From Desertivirga brevis (GTDB taxonomy: Bacteria; Bacteroidota; Bacteroidia; Sphingobacteriales; Sphingobacteriaceae): 64,000 bases of DNA. The stretch spans positions 1 through 64,000 of the forward strand of contig NZ_JAFEWF010000009.1 of the NCBI RefSeq assembly GCF_017355835.1, in the 5' to 3' direction. This document shows positions 1 to 8,786 of the stretch, piece after piece (positions within the stretch are counted from its first letter, which is position 1; every line of letters begins with the position of its first letter). The translations under genes were made by a program, and so were the position numbers. The notes under the pieces were generated by a model. It saw nothing but the letters and a program-made list of their open reading frames with translations, ran no database searches and was not told the origin of the DNA.

Positions 1-7
1 CCTTCTT

Positions 8-115
<108 letters not shown>

Positions 116-125
116 ACTTTTATTC

Positions 126-158
126 AAAAGCCCTTCAGGAAACTGATAGGGCTTTTTT
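126..158 (+). terminator. rRNA operon intrinsic terminator
   Basis: An AAAAGCCC / GGGCTTTT stem (126-133 with 149-156), a 15-nt loop and a run of T follow the 5S gene directly. This is a standard rho-independent terminator ending the rRNA transcript. Confidence 0.9.
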
Positions 159-159
159 G

Positions 160-571
160 TTTTGGGGAGCTATTTGTACCATAATTTCCATGTACCAATC
201 CAAGAAGGATATCTTCACTCCTCGAATTCCTTCAGCATCGGTCGCACATTTACTTTGTCAATATTGATATAAGTCCCTAATACTCCCTTTACCAAAACTA
301 GTAAAAGAGTCACTGGTGACAGCCAACCCAAGTCTTTTAATGAATAGAGATTCCTTTCCTCTTGTTCGCTCGTAACAGATATAGTTTCCTTTGTATATTA
401 ATCACTACTTTAGTTTTAGTAATACTTGCAATCACTTAAACAACGGCATCGAATCTATAATTATACTGTAGTAATACCTAAATTAGCCTTTGGGCAGCGG
501 TAGGTATGAAGACACTACATGAGGTTCAAGATGATATTCGGACACAACAGACCAGTTTTGAATACTCCTAA
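160..571. other. Intergenic region between rRNA operon and receptor gene
   Basis: About 410 bases without a convincing gene. On the minus strand a start-less open frame of some 55 codons runs from about 385 down to a TGA at 217-215; its inferred end reads ...NVRPMLKEFEE. It could be the tail of a decayed gene, or chance. No tRNA, inverted repeat or clear promoter was seen. Confidence 0.5.
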
Positions 572-2965
572 TTAATCCTTCTTTACCCTGTTAGATTCGT
601 CCTCTGACGCTGTTTTTCTATTCCGTTCGCCTTTTAACTTCTGATTGCCGAAGGAATAGCTAAAAGTTAGTCGGGCGTTCCGGCTTTCGTAGAACTGACG
701 GAAGTTTACATTGATCTCCTGATATACAATAGAGCCCCGAACTTTGTCAGAAAATAGCACATCCTGGACATTCAAGCTCACCCGTCCCTTATTATCCCAG
801 AATGTTTTCTGAATAGAAGCATTCAGGCTGCCCAGGTTTTTTATTAGGATAAACTCGTTGAGGAATTTAGTCATATAGTACCCCGATATCTCGAAGCTGA
901 TTGTCTTTGTTGGTTTATATGCTGTCTGCCAATAAGCTAACCAGTTCCATTTGCCTCTGTTAAATTCGGAACCTAAATAGTCTGCCTTGTAATGATTGTA
1001 AATGAATTGATTACCGCCGAAGCCACTTATCTTCTTACCTAGGTTCAATGGAAAATTTAATTCAAAAGCGATATTGTTAAAGGAAGCCAAATTCTCAGAC
1101 GTGGTGTAGGTTAAGTTACCATTCTGTTTAGGGGCATTGTCGAAGATAACATCGTGTTTCTTGTTATAGCTGACAGAGAAGAAGGGTTGGTTATCGTAAG
1201 TAATTGAAAGCTTGTACTGATCTGCTGTTTCTGGCCTCAATTTAGGATTTCCCTGAGTATAAGTTAGAGAGTCAAGGTATTCAATAAAGGGATTTTGCTG
1301 GTTGAAGCTTGGACGATTTACTCTCCGGCTGTATTGAAGCACGGAGGCTATCTTATTATTTATATTTCTTGTAACGAACACTGAAGGAAACAACTGGACA
1401 TAATTCCTGTCTAAAACCGTTCCTTTCTCGTCTTTACCTTTGGCTATGGTTTGTTCAGCCCTTATTCCAGCCTGCAGATTCCATTTGCCGAACTTCTGCT
1501 GGAAGGAGGAATAAATTGCATTTATATTCTCACTATAATCAAAATCCGTACTTCGATCCTCATCAAAAGCACCATTACTTGTATAGGTAAGGTAATTATC
1601 TATACTAGCAAGACTACTTTTAGCGCCCGCTTCTAACTTCGCATCCTTATTAATCGTTTTAACGTAATCAATTTTCATAACGCCAAGGTTTACTGGGTTC
1701 TTTACAAATTGCTCATTGTTGTACCTGCTGCCATTAGAAAGTATGTTCGTAATAATACTGTTGTTAGAACTATTGAAATTTGAATAGTCAAGATCGATGT
1801 TAAGATCTGTGCCTAAAGTATCAAAGCTGTGTTTCCAGTTAATATTTCCGGAGAAGTTTCCTCTTTGACTGTTTGTTGAATTTTCGGTTTGAAAATTACT
1901 TATCATGCTGTTATTCAGAGATGATAATTGTTCAGTAGCGTTATTTGCCCGTCGGTTACCGTCTCTTGAAAAGCCCCTTAAAATTATACCGAAAGTGTTT
2001 TTTTTATCCGAGTAAAAATCTGCTCCTATTCTGAAGTTGTGACTGCTGAATACTGTTGGGGTATAGTTAAGCTGCACAAAACGATTTGGTGAAATTATTC
2101 TGTCGAACTCGTTGTATTCGTAAAGATTTCTATGAAAGAAGCTATAGTTCCCAAACACATTTAGCTTGCCCTGACGATGATTTAGGGTAATTGAAGGACT
2201 AAGCCTGTAAAAGTTCCTATCTATGTTATAGGTGCCACGCTCATATAGTCCCATGCCACTACTTAAAGCTATCGAGCCGTTGGTTCCTAAATTGGCATTC
2301 CTTTTCAGAATAATATTTATTACTGCTCCTCCCGCCGCATCGTATTTGGCCCCGGGATTTGTGATCACCTCTATTCTATCAATATTTGCCGCGCTCAAAT
2401 CTTTCAATACCTGATTGATATCTGTATACTGTGAACTGCGGCCATCGATAAGAATATTAGGTGCTCCCCGGCCTACAATAGTCAGCTTGTCATTAGTGAT
2501 AATAAGGCCAGGGACTTTTTGAAGAACTTCAAACGCTGTTGATCCTGCCGATGTAGCGCTGGCATCTACATTTACTACCAATTTATCTGGTCGTTGTTCC
2601 AGAAATGGCTTCTTTGCAGTTACAGTAACCTCTTTCAATTGTGATGCTGCACCTGCAATTAACCGGATTTCCGGAACCTCAACAACTTCACCTTTTACTT
2701 CTATTACCCGTGATGTTTTTTTAAATCCTACAAACGAGGTACTTATTACATATGATCCGGGTGCGACATTGTTAAAGGTATAACGTCCCAGTGCAGTTGT
2801 CAAAGCAGACTTGACTAGTGTAGAATCAATACGTTTAGTTAACAGAACTGTTGCAAATTCGGCCGGCTTGCCGTCGGCTGTGGTTATATTGCCATTGATG
2901 ATGGATTGAGCTTTAGTACAAAAACCAGCGATTACAAAAGTAAATAGGATAAAAAGCCTTCTCAT
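572..2965 (-). CDS. Outer-membrane beta-barrel receptor (TonB-dependent receptor-like, CarboxypepD_reg + plug + barrel)
   Basis: 797 residues with a signal peptide ending near residue 20 (FCTKAQS). Residues about 21-110 are a carboxypeptidase-regulatory-like beta sandwich (SIINGNITTADGKPAEFATV). Residues about 120-225 resemble a TonB plug (VLQKVPGLII, NILIDGR, IDRIEVITNP, GGAVINIILK). The remainder has the alternating aromatic pattern of the OMP_b-brl_3 barrel family common in Bacteroidota. Such proteins are placed in the outer membrane; substrates are usually unknown, and unlike SusC there is no SusD partner here. The gene stands alone, transcribed toward the rRNA operon, with a perfect palindrome about 30 bp before its ATG. 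Family assignment is firm; function is not. Confidence 0.88.
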   Translation of the reverse strand: MRRLFILFTFVIAGFCTKAQSIINGNITTADGKPAEFATVLLTKRIDSTLVKSALTTALGRYTFNNVAPGSYVISTSFVGFKKTSRVIEVKGEVVEVPEIRLIAGAASQLKEVTVTAKKPFLEQRPDKLVVNVDASATSAGSTAFEVLQKVPGLIITNDKLTIVGRGAPNILIDGRSSQYTDINQVLKDLSAANIDRIEVITNPGAKYDAAGGAVINIILKRNANLGTNGSIALSSGMGLYERGTYNIDRNFYRLSPSITLNHRQGKLNVFGNYSFFHRNLYEYNEFDRIISPNRFVQLNYTPTVFSSHNFRIGADFYSDKKNTFGIILRGFSRDGNRRANNATEQLSSLNNSMISNFQTENSTNSQRGNFSGNINWKHSFDTLGTDLNIDLDYSNFNSSNNSIITNILSNGSRYNNEQFVKNPVNLGVMKIDYVKTINKDAKLEAGAKSSLASIDNYLTYTSNGAFDEDRSTDFDYSENINAIYSSFQQKFGKWNLQAGIRAEQTIAKGKDEKGTVLDRNYVQLFPSVFVTRNINNKIASVLQYSRRVNRPSFNQQNPFIEYLDSLTYTQGNPKLRPETADQYKLSITYDNQPFFSVSYNKKHDVIFDNAPKQNGNLTYTTSENLASFNNIAFELNFPLNLGKKISGFGGNQFIYNHYKADYLGSEFNRGKWNWLAYWQTAYKPTKTISFEISGYYMTKFLNEFILIKNLGSLNASIQKTFWDNKGRVSLNVQDVLFSDKVRGSIVYQEINVNFRQFYESRNARLTFSYSFGNQKLKGERNRKTASEDESNRVKKD

Positions 2966-2993
2966 TTAGTGTTAGGGTTTATGGTAAGATGAG

Positions 2994-3007
2994 TTTCCGG
3001 CCGGAAA
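2994..3007. promoter_or_regulatory. Perfect 14-bp palindrome in leader of receptor gene
   Basis: TTTCCGGCCGGAAA is a perfect GC-centred dyad about 30 bp upstream of the ATG at 2965. Its position in the leader of the outer-membrane receptor gene suits a repressor operator or an RNA hairpin. No regulator is identified. Confidence 0.35.
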
Positions 3008-3045
3008 GTTGCAAACTTTTGCCAATTAATAGAAAAAAATCCCTC

Positions 3046-5208
3046 CTATTTCCGAAATAATCGCTTGAACAGGCTACCAGCTTTATTAACAGAACCTAGC
3101 CGCTCAGACAATGCCTCGATAATTTTATAGTCGTTCGTGGTGATTCCTTCCAGGTCTATTTCGTGTCCTATTTGTTTAGGATACAAAAGGATAAAACTGT
3201 AATCGGAAAAATAATTTAATAAGTAGTACGGAAGCTTTTCTAGTACCTCGTTATGCGAAACGTTATTTTTTCTGGAGGTTACAATGAAAAAGAGGTCATC
3301 TCTTTTTAACTCGCGACTAAATATCAGGAAGTCCTCCCATCTGTCAAATGTTTTAAAGTCGGCTTCTACTGCTCTTCCCTTAAGATAAGCCCGAATAGCA
3401 AAACTAGTTTTTTGAGTGGAATAAAAGGTTACGGGAAGCGCGGCTTCTTTAGATAGCATGCTTAGGCGATGTAACCAATGTTCGAATCCTAATTCGTCTT
3501 CGGCGGAGGGAGTAACGGCAACGATAATTCTTTTTAGTGTATTTAAAGGTTGTACAGCCCTATAAATGAAAATTGATTCAAACGTTCTCTGTAAAGTTTC
3601 CTGGGCAACCACTCCAAAAAAGTTTTGTTGTTCTGTCGTTTTTTGAATACTTATTAGTACGTCAGTTATATCGTGTCCCTTTATAGTATAAACAATTCCG
3701 TTACTAATGTTACTGTCAAATCTGGTAAGGGGGATGATCTTATTTTCAGTAGCAGCAGCGTATTTAGTAACAGCATCCAGCATTTTTCGTCCCGCCACCT
3801 GCACGTTTTCGTCTCCAAGAGCATCACTAACTACATGAAGAGCATAAATAGGCACCTCACTTCGTTTTGGTTTAAGCATTACAGCCAGGTCTACTAACTG
3901 GGTTACCGACTCTGGATGAGCCAGAGAAAGAAGGATCTTTTCATTACTTTCCTCTTTTCCGTTAGATGATGTTTCCTCGTTTACAGCCATTTTTCTGGCT
4001 GCTTTCTCTACTACGACGGAGCTTACAGCGCAACTAACCAAGATAAGAAGTATTGTCCCATTCAACACATCTTCGTCTAGTAGTCTTATCGGCTCTCCAT
4101 TTTCAGACTCTCCAACAATAATGTTATACCCAACTAATATAATTGCCAGAGTAGCAGCAGCGTGAGAAGCGCTTAAACCAAATATGATATTCCCTTCCTC
4201 CTTGGATAGTTTAAAAGTTCTTCTGGTAATGTAAGCTGCCAGATATTTTGTTAATAAGGCAACAGAAACAATGACCCCGGCTACTTCTAACGCTCCTGTA
4301 CCCTTAACCAGTACCCGTACATCAACTAGCATTCCTACACCGATAAGAAAAAAGGGGATAAACAAGGCATTACCAACGAAATCTATCCGGTTCATTAAAG
4401 GGGAGGAATGTGGCACAAAAGTGTTAAGAACAAGTCCGGAAAAGAAGGCTCCAATAATTGCTTCTAATCCGGCAACTTCGGCCAGGAATGAGGATAGGAA
4501 GACAATAGCAAGAACAAAAATATATTGTGAAACGCTGTCATGGAAATTTTTGAAAAACCAGCGAATAATTGGAGGAAGAACAAAGAAGACAGTTGCAACG
4601 AAAGCTAAACATGAAACACTAAGCTGAACCCAAAATGACGTTCCAGCTTCTCCTTTTGCTGCACCTGCAATGCCTGCAAGGATCAGTAGTGCCAGGATAT
4701 CCGTTATCATGGTACCACCTACTGTTAAGGCTACTGCACGGTTGCGTACAATGCCATATCTGCTTGCAATGGGATAAGATACGAGCGTGTGTGTTGAAAA
4801 CATACTGGCCAGTAGTAAGGATGAAAGGAAGCTATACCCCAGGACATAATAGCTGGCCAGACAGCCAATTGAAAGAGGCAGAAGAAAAGTTGCAATGCCG
4901 AATACAGCAATTTGCTTTCTATTTTTCTTAAACTCTGTAATATCGATCTCCAGACCGGCGAGAAACATTATATAGAGAAGTCCGACTGTACCAAATAGTA
5001 CAATACTGCTATCCCGACTTAAAAGATTAAAGCCGTAGGGGCCGACAATGACACCGGCGATAATAAGGCCGATGATATGAGGGATCTTGATTTTCTGAAG
5101 TAATATTGGGGCAAATAGAATTATGAAAAGCACCAATGAAAATATCACCACAGGATTTTTCAACGGTAGGGTAAAATCTACCTTTGAGATCAGAAAAAGG
5201 AGTTCCAT
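3046..5208 (-). CDS. CPA2-family cation:proton antiporter with C-terminal USP-like region
   Basis: 720 residues. The first ~410 are hydrophobic, about 12 membrane spans of the Na+/H+ exchanger (PF00999, Kef/CPA2) type, including the HIIGLIIAGVIVGPYG start and the GGTMITDILALLIL helix with its conserved Asp, believed to carry ions. From about residue 430 there is a cytoplasmic part with two regions resembling universal-stress-protein folds (ILLSLAHPESVTQLVDLAV and LKRIIVAVTPSAEDELGFEH). The family exchanges Na+ or K+ for protons across the inner membrane. The ATG lies 3 bp after the stop of the lipoprotein gene at 5212-5739, so the two are almost certainly cotranscribed. Confidence 0.9.
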   Translation of the reverse strand: MELLFLISKVDFTLPLKNPVVIFSLVLFIILFAPILLQKIKIPHIIGLIIAGVIVGPYGFNLLSRDSSIVLFGTVGLLYIMFLAGLEIDITEFKKNRKQIAVFGIATFLLPLSIGCLASYYVLGYSFLSSLLLASMFSTHTLVSYPIASRYGIVRNRAVALTVGGTMITDILALLILAGIAGAAKGEAGTSFWVQLSVSCLAFVATVFFVLPPIIRWFFKNFHDSVSQYIFVLAIVFLSSFLAEVAGLEAIIGAFFSGLVLNTFVPHSSPLMNRIDFVGNALFIPFFLIGVGMLVDVRVLVKGTGALEVAGVIVSVALLTKYLAAYITRRTFKLSKEEGNIIFGLSASHAAATLAIILVGYNIIVGESENGEPIRLLDEDVLNGTILLILVSCAVSSVVVEKAARKMAVNEETSSNGKEESNEKILLSLAHPESVTQLVDLAVMLKPKRSEVPIYALHVVSDALGDENVQVAGRKMLDAVTKYAAATENKIIPLTRFDSNISNGIVYTIKGHDITDVLISIQKTTEQQNFFGVVAQETLQRTFESIFIYRAVQPLNTLKRIIVAVTPSAEDELGFEHWLHRLSMLSKEAALPVTFYSTQKTSFAIRAYLKGRAVEADFKTFDRWEDFLIFSRELKRDDLFFIVTSRKNNVSHNEVLEKLPYYLLNYFSDYSFILLYPKQIGHEIDLEGITTNDYKIIEALSERLGSVNKAGSLFKRLFRK

Positions 5209-5211
5209 AAC

Positions 5212-5739
5212 TTATTGCTTTTCGAGTTCAAGAGAGTAAATTATACGGCATCCTTCTCTATAGATTTCTCTTCTGCCTTCCATTTCCTGATAAGATAAGG
5301 GTTTAAGACTTACAAGCATTTTTGCTTTAGTTTCATTACTATTCATTGTTGGTTTAAGAGCCAATTGATAGGCATCTCCGTTCAACACACCTTGGTACAC
5401 ACGCTTTAATCTATCGTTAACCTGAGCTTCTGCCTGTAAAGTTCCATTTTTTAAAGATATATCCCAACGCTCAGTTTTAATATCTCCAACGGCCGACCCT
5501 TCGCAGTCTGTTTCAATACATGTCATTGTAACCGACCATAAGCCGCTAATTGAATCATTAGCTGCCTCATTTACATTTTGGCTAATCGTGGTATCGTTTT
5601 GTAATGCTTCTTTCCGTTTCAAAAGCTCCTGTTCTTTTTTATTAAGCTCCGATTCTTTCTCCCGCAGCTTCTGATCCCTGTTCGTGCAGGAGAACGTAAT
5701 AAAGTAGAAGAAGAGCCATATAAAAATAGAAAATCTCAT
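5212..5739 (-). CDS. Small lipoprotein with coiled-coil linker
   Basis: 175 residues. A lipoprotein signal with lipobox-like ITFSC places the acylated Cys at about residue 18. Residues about 22-48 are highly charged (KLREKESELNKKEQELLKRK) and predicted coiled coil. The rest (about 65-170) is a compact domain with CIETDCEG and a late Cys in EGCRII, perhaps forming disulfides. I do not recognise a named family. It sits 3 bp upstream of the antiporter gene and should share its transcript, suggesting an envelope protein linked to ion homeostasis, which is inference only. Confidence 0.7.
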   Translation of the reverse strand: MRFSIFIWLFFYFITFSCTNRDQKLREKESELNKKEQELLKRKEALQNDTTISQNVNEAANDSISGLWSVTMTCIETDCEGSAVGDIKTERWDISLKNGTLQAEAQVNDRLKRVYQGVLNGDAYQLALKPTMNSNETKAKMLVSLKPLSYQEMEGRREIYREGCRIIYSLELEKQ

Positions 5740-5882
5740 AATACAAGACCTAAGAAAGCTATTGCCATAGGCAATTCAATATATAGCAATAAAGTGAATT
5801 ATAAGTTTTGATCGAAAAGAAAATCTTTAACAGTTTTTCCTAACTATTCAGAGTTCACTTATCTTCGAGCAAAAATAATTTC

Positions 5883-6704
5883 ATGTTTCAAAAACCTACC
5901 TGCACACTTATTATTGCCACCTACAATTGGCCGGCTGCACTTGATTTATGCTTAAAGAGTGTATTAATGCAAACCCGTTTGCCAGATGAGGTTATAATTG
6001 CTGATGATGGTTCTACCGGAGAAACTGAAGCTTTAGTTAAAGAATATCAAAAAGAATTTCCCGTGCCTTTAATTCACGAATGGCAGGAGGATGAGGGCTT
6101 TAGACTCGCGGCAATTCGTAATCGTTCTGTTTCGCGTGCAACTTGTGATTATATAATTCAAGTGGACGGAGATCTAATCCTGCACCCAAAATTCATTTCA
6201 GATCATCTGGCAGTATCTAAAGAAAAGCATTTTGTATGTGGAAGCCGGGTCATTTTACAACAGGAAGCGTCCAAATCAGTATTACAAGGCGCAAATACTA
6301 TTGTGAACATCTTTGGGAATGACATTAAAAACAGATCAAATGGCATTTGGCTTCCAATGTTAAGGAATTATATGTTGTTACGCTATAAGAAGAAAGACAA
6401 ACTTTATTTGCGCGGTTGTAATATGGCGTTTTGGAGAAGAGATCTTATAGCCATTAATGGTTATGACGAGGGCTTTAAAAAATGGGGGAGAGAAGATACT
6501 GAATTAGCTGTGAGATTACTCAATTCAGGAATAGCTAAGCAGGCTCTCAAATTTGGAGGAATTGTATACCATATTTATCATACGGAGGGTACTGGTATAA
6601 CAAATGCTGAAAATGAGAAACGATTAAATGATTCAATATTGTTTGGAAGGAAATACTGTGAAAACGGAATTATTAAGAAGCAATTTAGTAACGTGATGGT
6701 ATAG
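5883..6704 (+). CDS. Family 2 glycosyltransferase with galactosyltransferase-type C-terminal region
   Basis: 273 residues. The N-terminus is a GT-A fold: CTLIIATYNWPAALDLCLKS, VIIADDGSTGET, and a DGD metal-binding motif near residue 98 (IIQVDGDLILHP). The C-terminal section (RGCNMAFWRRDL, GYDEGFKKWGREDTELAVRL) matches the Glyco_transf_7C region of beta-galactosyl and chondroitin-polymerase-like enzymes, where the ED pair takes part in catalysis. It has no signal peptide or membrane span, so it is cytoplasmic or peripheral and uses a nucleotide sugar. Monocistronic, closed by a shared terminator with icd. Acceptor unknown. Confidence 0.88.
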   Translation: MFQKPTCTLIIATYNWPAALDLCLKSVLMQTRLPDEVIIADDGSTGETEALVKEYQKEFPVPLIHEWQEDEGFRLAAIRNRSVSRATCDYIIQVDGDLILHPKFISDHLAVSKEKHFVCGSRVILQQEASKSVLQGANTIVNIFGNDIKNRSNGIWLPMLRNYMLLRYKKKDKLYLRGCNMAFWRRDLIAINGYDEGFKKWGREDTELAVRLLNSGIAKQALKFGGIVYHIYHTEGTGITNAENEKRLNDSILFGRKYCENGIIKKQFSNVMV

Positions 6705-6769
6705 TTTAAAAGATAAGGGATCTTAGAAATTCTAAAAATTGTTCAAGAATCAATAAGGCCTTTGTAGAT

Positions 6770-6804
6770 AAAAGCCCTGCCTGCAAAAATGCAGCAGGGC
6801 TTTT
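6770..6804. terminator. Bidirectional intrinsic terminator
   Basis: An AAAAGCCCTGC stem pairs with GCAGGGCTTTT, with extra CTGC/GCAG pairing at the loop. A-tract and T-tract flank both sides, so it can end both the glycosyltransferase transcript (+) and the icd transcript (-). Confidence 0.88.
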
Positions 6805-6821
6805 ATATTATCGGGCTAATC

Positions 6822-8057
6822 TTAGTAACCTAATTTAGCTTTCAAGTTCTGGTCGATAGCTTCTAAGAACTCTTCTGTATAAAGATAGTCTGTTCCGTGT
6901 TCAACTTTAGCCTTAATAGAGATAGCTAAGTCTTTAGTCATTTTACCACTCTCAACAGTTTCGATACAAACTGCCTCTAGTTTATGGCAGAAGTCGATAA
7001 GTTCCTGATTGCCGTCTAATTTACCGCGGAACTCAAGACCTCTGGTCCATGCGAAGATAGAAGCAATAGGGTTTGTAGAAGTTGGGCGTCCCTTTTGGTG
7101 CTCACGGTAGTGGCGTGTTACAGTTCCGTGTGCTGCCTCAGCTTCCATAGTTTTTCCATCCGGAGTAACCAATGTTGAAGTCATTAAACCTAATGAACCG
7201 AAACCTTGAGCAACAGTATCAGATTGTACATCACCATCATAGTTTTTACAAGCCCAAACAAAGTTACCATTCCACTTAAGAGCAGAAGCAACCATGTCAT
7301 CAATTAATCTATGCTCGTAAGTTAGGCCATTAGCATCAAATTGAGTTTTGAATTCGTTTTGATAGATTTCTTCAAAGATATCCTTGAAGCGACCATCGTA
7401 TTTTTTAAGGATTGTATTTTTAGTAGAAAGGTATAACGGCCATTTTTTCATTAAAGCCTGATTGAAACAAGCACGTGCAAAACCTTTGATAGACTCATCA
7501 GTATTGTACATCGCTAAAGCTACCCCGTCACCTTTGAAATTAAATACTTCGAATGATTGCGCTTCACCACCATCTTCTGGTTGGAAAGTGATCGTCAATT
7601 TACCTTTTCCCTTAGTTAGGAAATCGGTAGCACGGTACTGGTCACCAAAAGCGTGACGACCGATGCAGATAGGAGCAGTCCAGTTAGGAACTAAACGAGG
7701 AACATTGCTCATAACAATTGGCTCACGGAATACAGTACCATCAAGGATGTTACGGATAGTTCCGTTTGGAGATTTCCACATTTGTTTTAAACCAAACTCT
7801 TCAACGCGTGCTTCGTCTGGGGTAATAGTTGCACATTTAATACCAACACCATATTCTTTGATCGCGTTAGCAGCATCAACTGTAACCTGGTCATTAGTCT
7901 CATCACGGTACTCGATACCTAAATCGTAATACTTGATATCTAAATCAAGGTAAGGAAGGATCAATTTGTCTTTAATGAACTTCCAGATGATACGGGTCAT
8001 TTCATCGCCATCAAGCTCTACAACCGGATTGGCAACTTTGATTTTCTGTATTGACAT
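6822..8057 (-). CDS. icd: NADP-dependent isocitrate dehydrogenase
   Basis: 411 residues from the preferred ATG at 8057. The enzyme oxidises isocitrate to 2-oxoglutarate in the TCA cycle, making NADPH, and is cytoplasmic. The sequence matches the eukaryote-like homodimeric [23 protein letters not shown] at the start, [20 protein letters not shown] (phosphate and substrate binding), IDDMVA and [10 protein letters not shown] (metal aspartates) and the [12 protein letters not shown] segment of the NADP pocket. The frame is open 13 codons further to a TTG at 8096, but that TTG lies inside a perfect TAnnTTTG -7 box (8094-8101), so transcription should start downstream of it. Confidence 0.96.
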   Translation of the reverse strand: MSIQKIKVANPVVELDGDEMTRIIWKFIKDKLILPYLDLDIKYYDLGIEYRDETNDQVTVDAANAIKEYGVGIKCATITPDEARVEEFGLKQMWKSPNGTIRNILDGTVFREPIVMSNVPRLVPNWTAPICIGRHAFGDQYRATDFLTKGKGKLTITFQPEDGGEAQSFEVFNFKGDGVALAMYNTDESIKGFARACFNQALMKKWPLYLSTKNTILKKYDGRFKDIFEEIYQNEFKTQFDANGLTYEHRLIDDMVASALKWNGNFVWACKNYDGDVQSDTVAQGFGSLGLMTSTLVTPDGKTMEAEAAHGTVTRHYREHQKGRPTSTNPIASIFAWTRGLEFRGKLDGNQELIDFCHKLEAVCIETVESGKMTKDLAISIKAKVEHGTDYLYTEEFLEAIDQNLKAKLGY

Positions 8058-8093
8058 GCTTTGAATTTGTTTTTTATGTTTATCTGAGCGTCG

Positions 8094-8101
8094 CAAAGAT
8101 A
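8094..8101 (-). promoter_or_regulatory. -7 promoter box of icd
   Basis: On the minus strand this reads TATCTTTG, a perfect match to the Bacteroidota TAnnTTTG -7 element, about 37 bp upstream of the icd ATG. No good TTG -33 partner was found at the usual spacing. Confidence 0.55.
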
Positions 8102-8208
8102 TAAAAATTGCAAAAAAGCAGGTGTTTGATTCTATTTCAAATTCTACCTTGGTGTAAAAACATTTGTAAGCGATTTTTTCTTTAGTAGATATAGTAAAAA
8201 CTAATCTA

Positions 8209-8673
8209 ATGGGAGAGAAAAATTCATTTTATCCAGGTTCCAATGATGAAAATCTGGATAGAGATAAGGAAATGAAAGAACAATTGGGCGGAGAGATAAG
8301 TAAGGATGATCTTTCTTATAACGAAGATACAGACAGTTTCGAGTTGGATGTTGACAGTACCGACGAAGATTACGACCATCCGGATCCATATAATACAGCT
8401 GTAAAAAGCGGAAGTGATTTCGACTCTGATTATGATGAGGCAAACATAACAGCAGTAGACGAGTACCGCAGAGCTAATGATGTTGAAGTTGTTGACCCGG
8501 CTATTGAAGAATTTGGGATGCACATCGACAGCGGAAAGATCGTGGAATTGGATCCTATTGATGAAGAATTAGCACATACCCCTGAGGATGATCGTGATGA
8601 TTTGGATGAAGAAGGTTATCCGAAGAATGACGAAAGTCCGGATGATCTAGGGGGGAATGAGTATTTGAAGTAA
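8209..8673 (+). CDS. Highly acidic hypothetical protein
   Basis: 154 residues, extremely rich in Asp and Glu (for example [16 protein letters not shown] and [15 protein letters not shown]), with no signal peptide, membrane segment or cysteine. It looks largely disordered and soluble. I do not recognise a named family. ATG at 8209, own terminator at 8726-8763, monocistronic. Strand choice is supported by the coherent acidic composition and terminator position; the opposite-strand frames overlapping it have no such support. Confidence 0.72.
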   Translation: MGEKNSFYPGSNDENLDRDKEMKEQLGGEISKDDLSYNEDTDSFELDVDSTDEDYDHPDPYNTAVKSGSDFDSDYDEANITAVDEYRRANDVEVVDPAIEEFGMHIDSGKIVELDPIDEELAHTPEDDRDDLDEEGYPKNDESPDDLGGNEYLK

Positions 8674-8725
8674 TCCCAGCCTCCTAAAGGGCTAATGAGG
8701 AAAATAGATTATTAATTATTTGTTG

Positions 8726-8763
8726 AGGTAATAGAAGCAGAAGTGCTTTTTATTACCTTTTTT
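8726..8763 (+). terminator. Intrinsic terminator of acidic-protein gene
   Basis: AGGTAATA (8726-8733) pairs with TATTACCT (8751-8758), with an inner AAGCA/TGCTT helix, followed by a T tract. It is oriented to end the + strand transcript. Confidence 0.8.
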
Positions 8764-8786
8764 GTTGAAAGGGCTTTTCGCGGAAC

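Noticed and set aside
8201..8523. Two minus-strand frames opposite the acidic protein
   Set aside because: Their composition is just the complement of Asp/Glu codons, and the terminator at 8726-8763 supports the plus strand gene.
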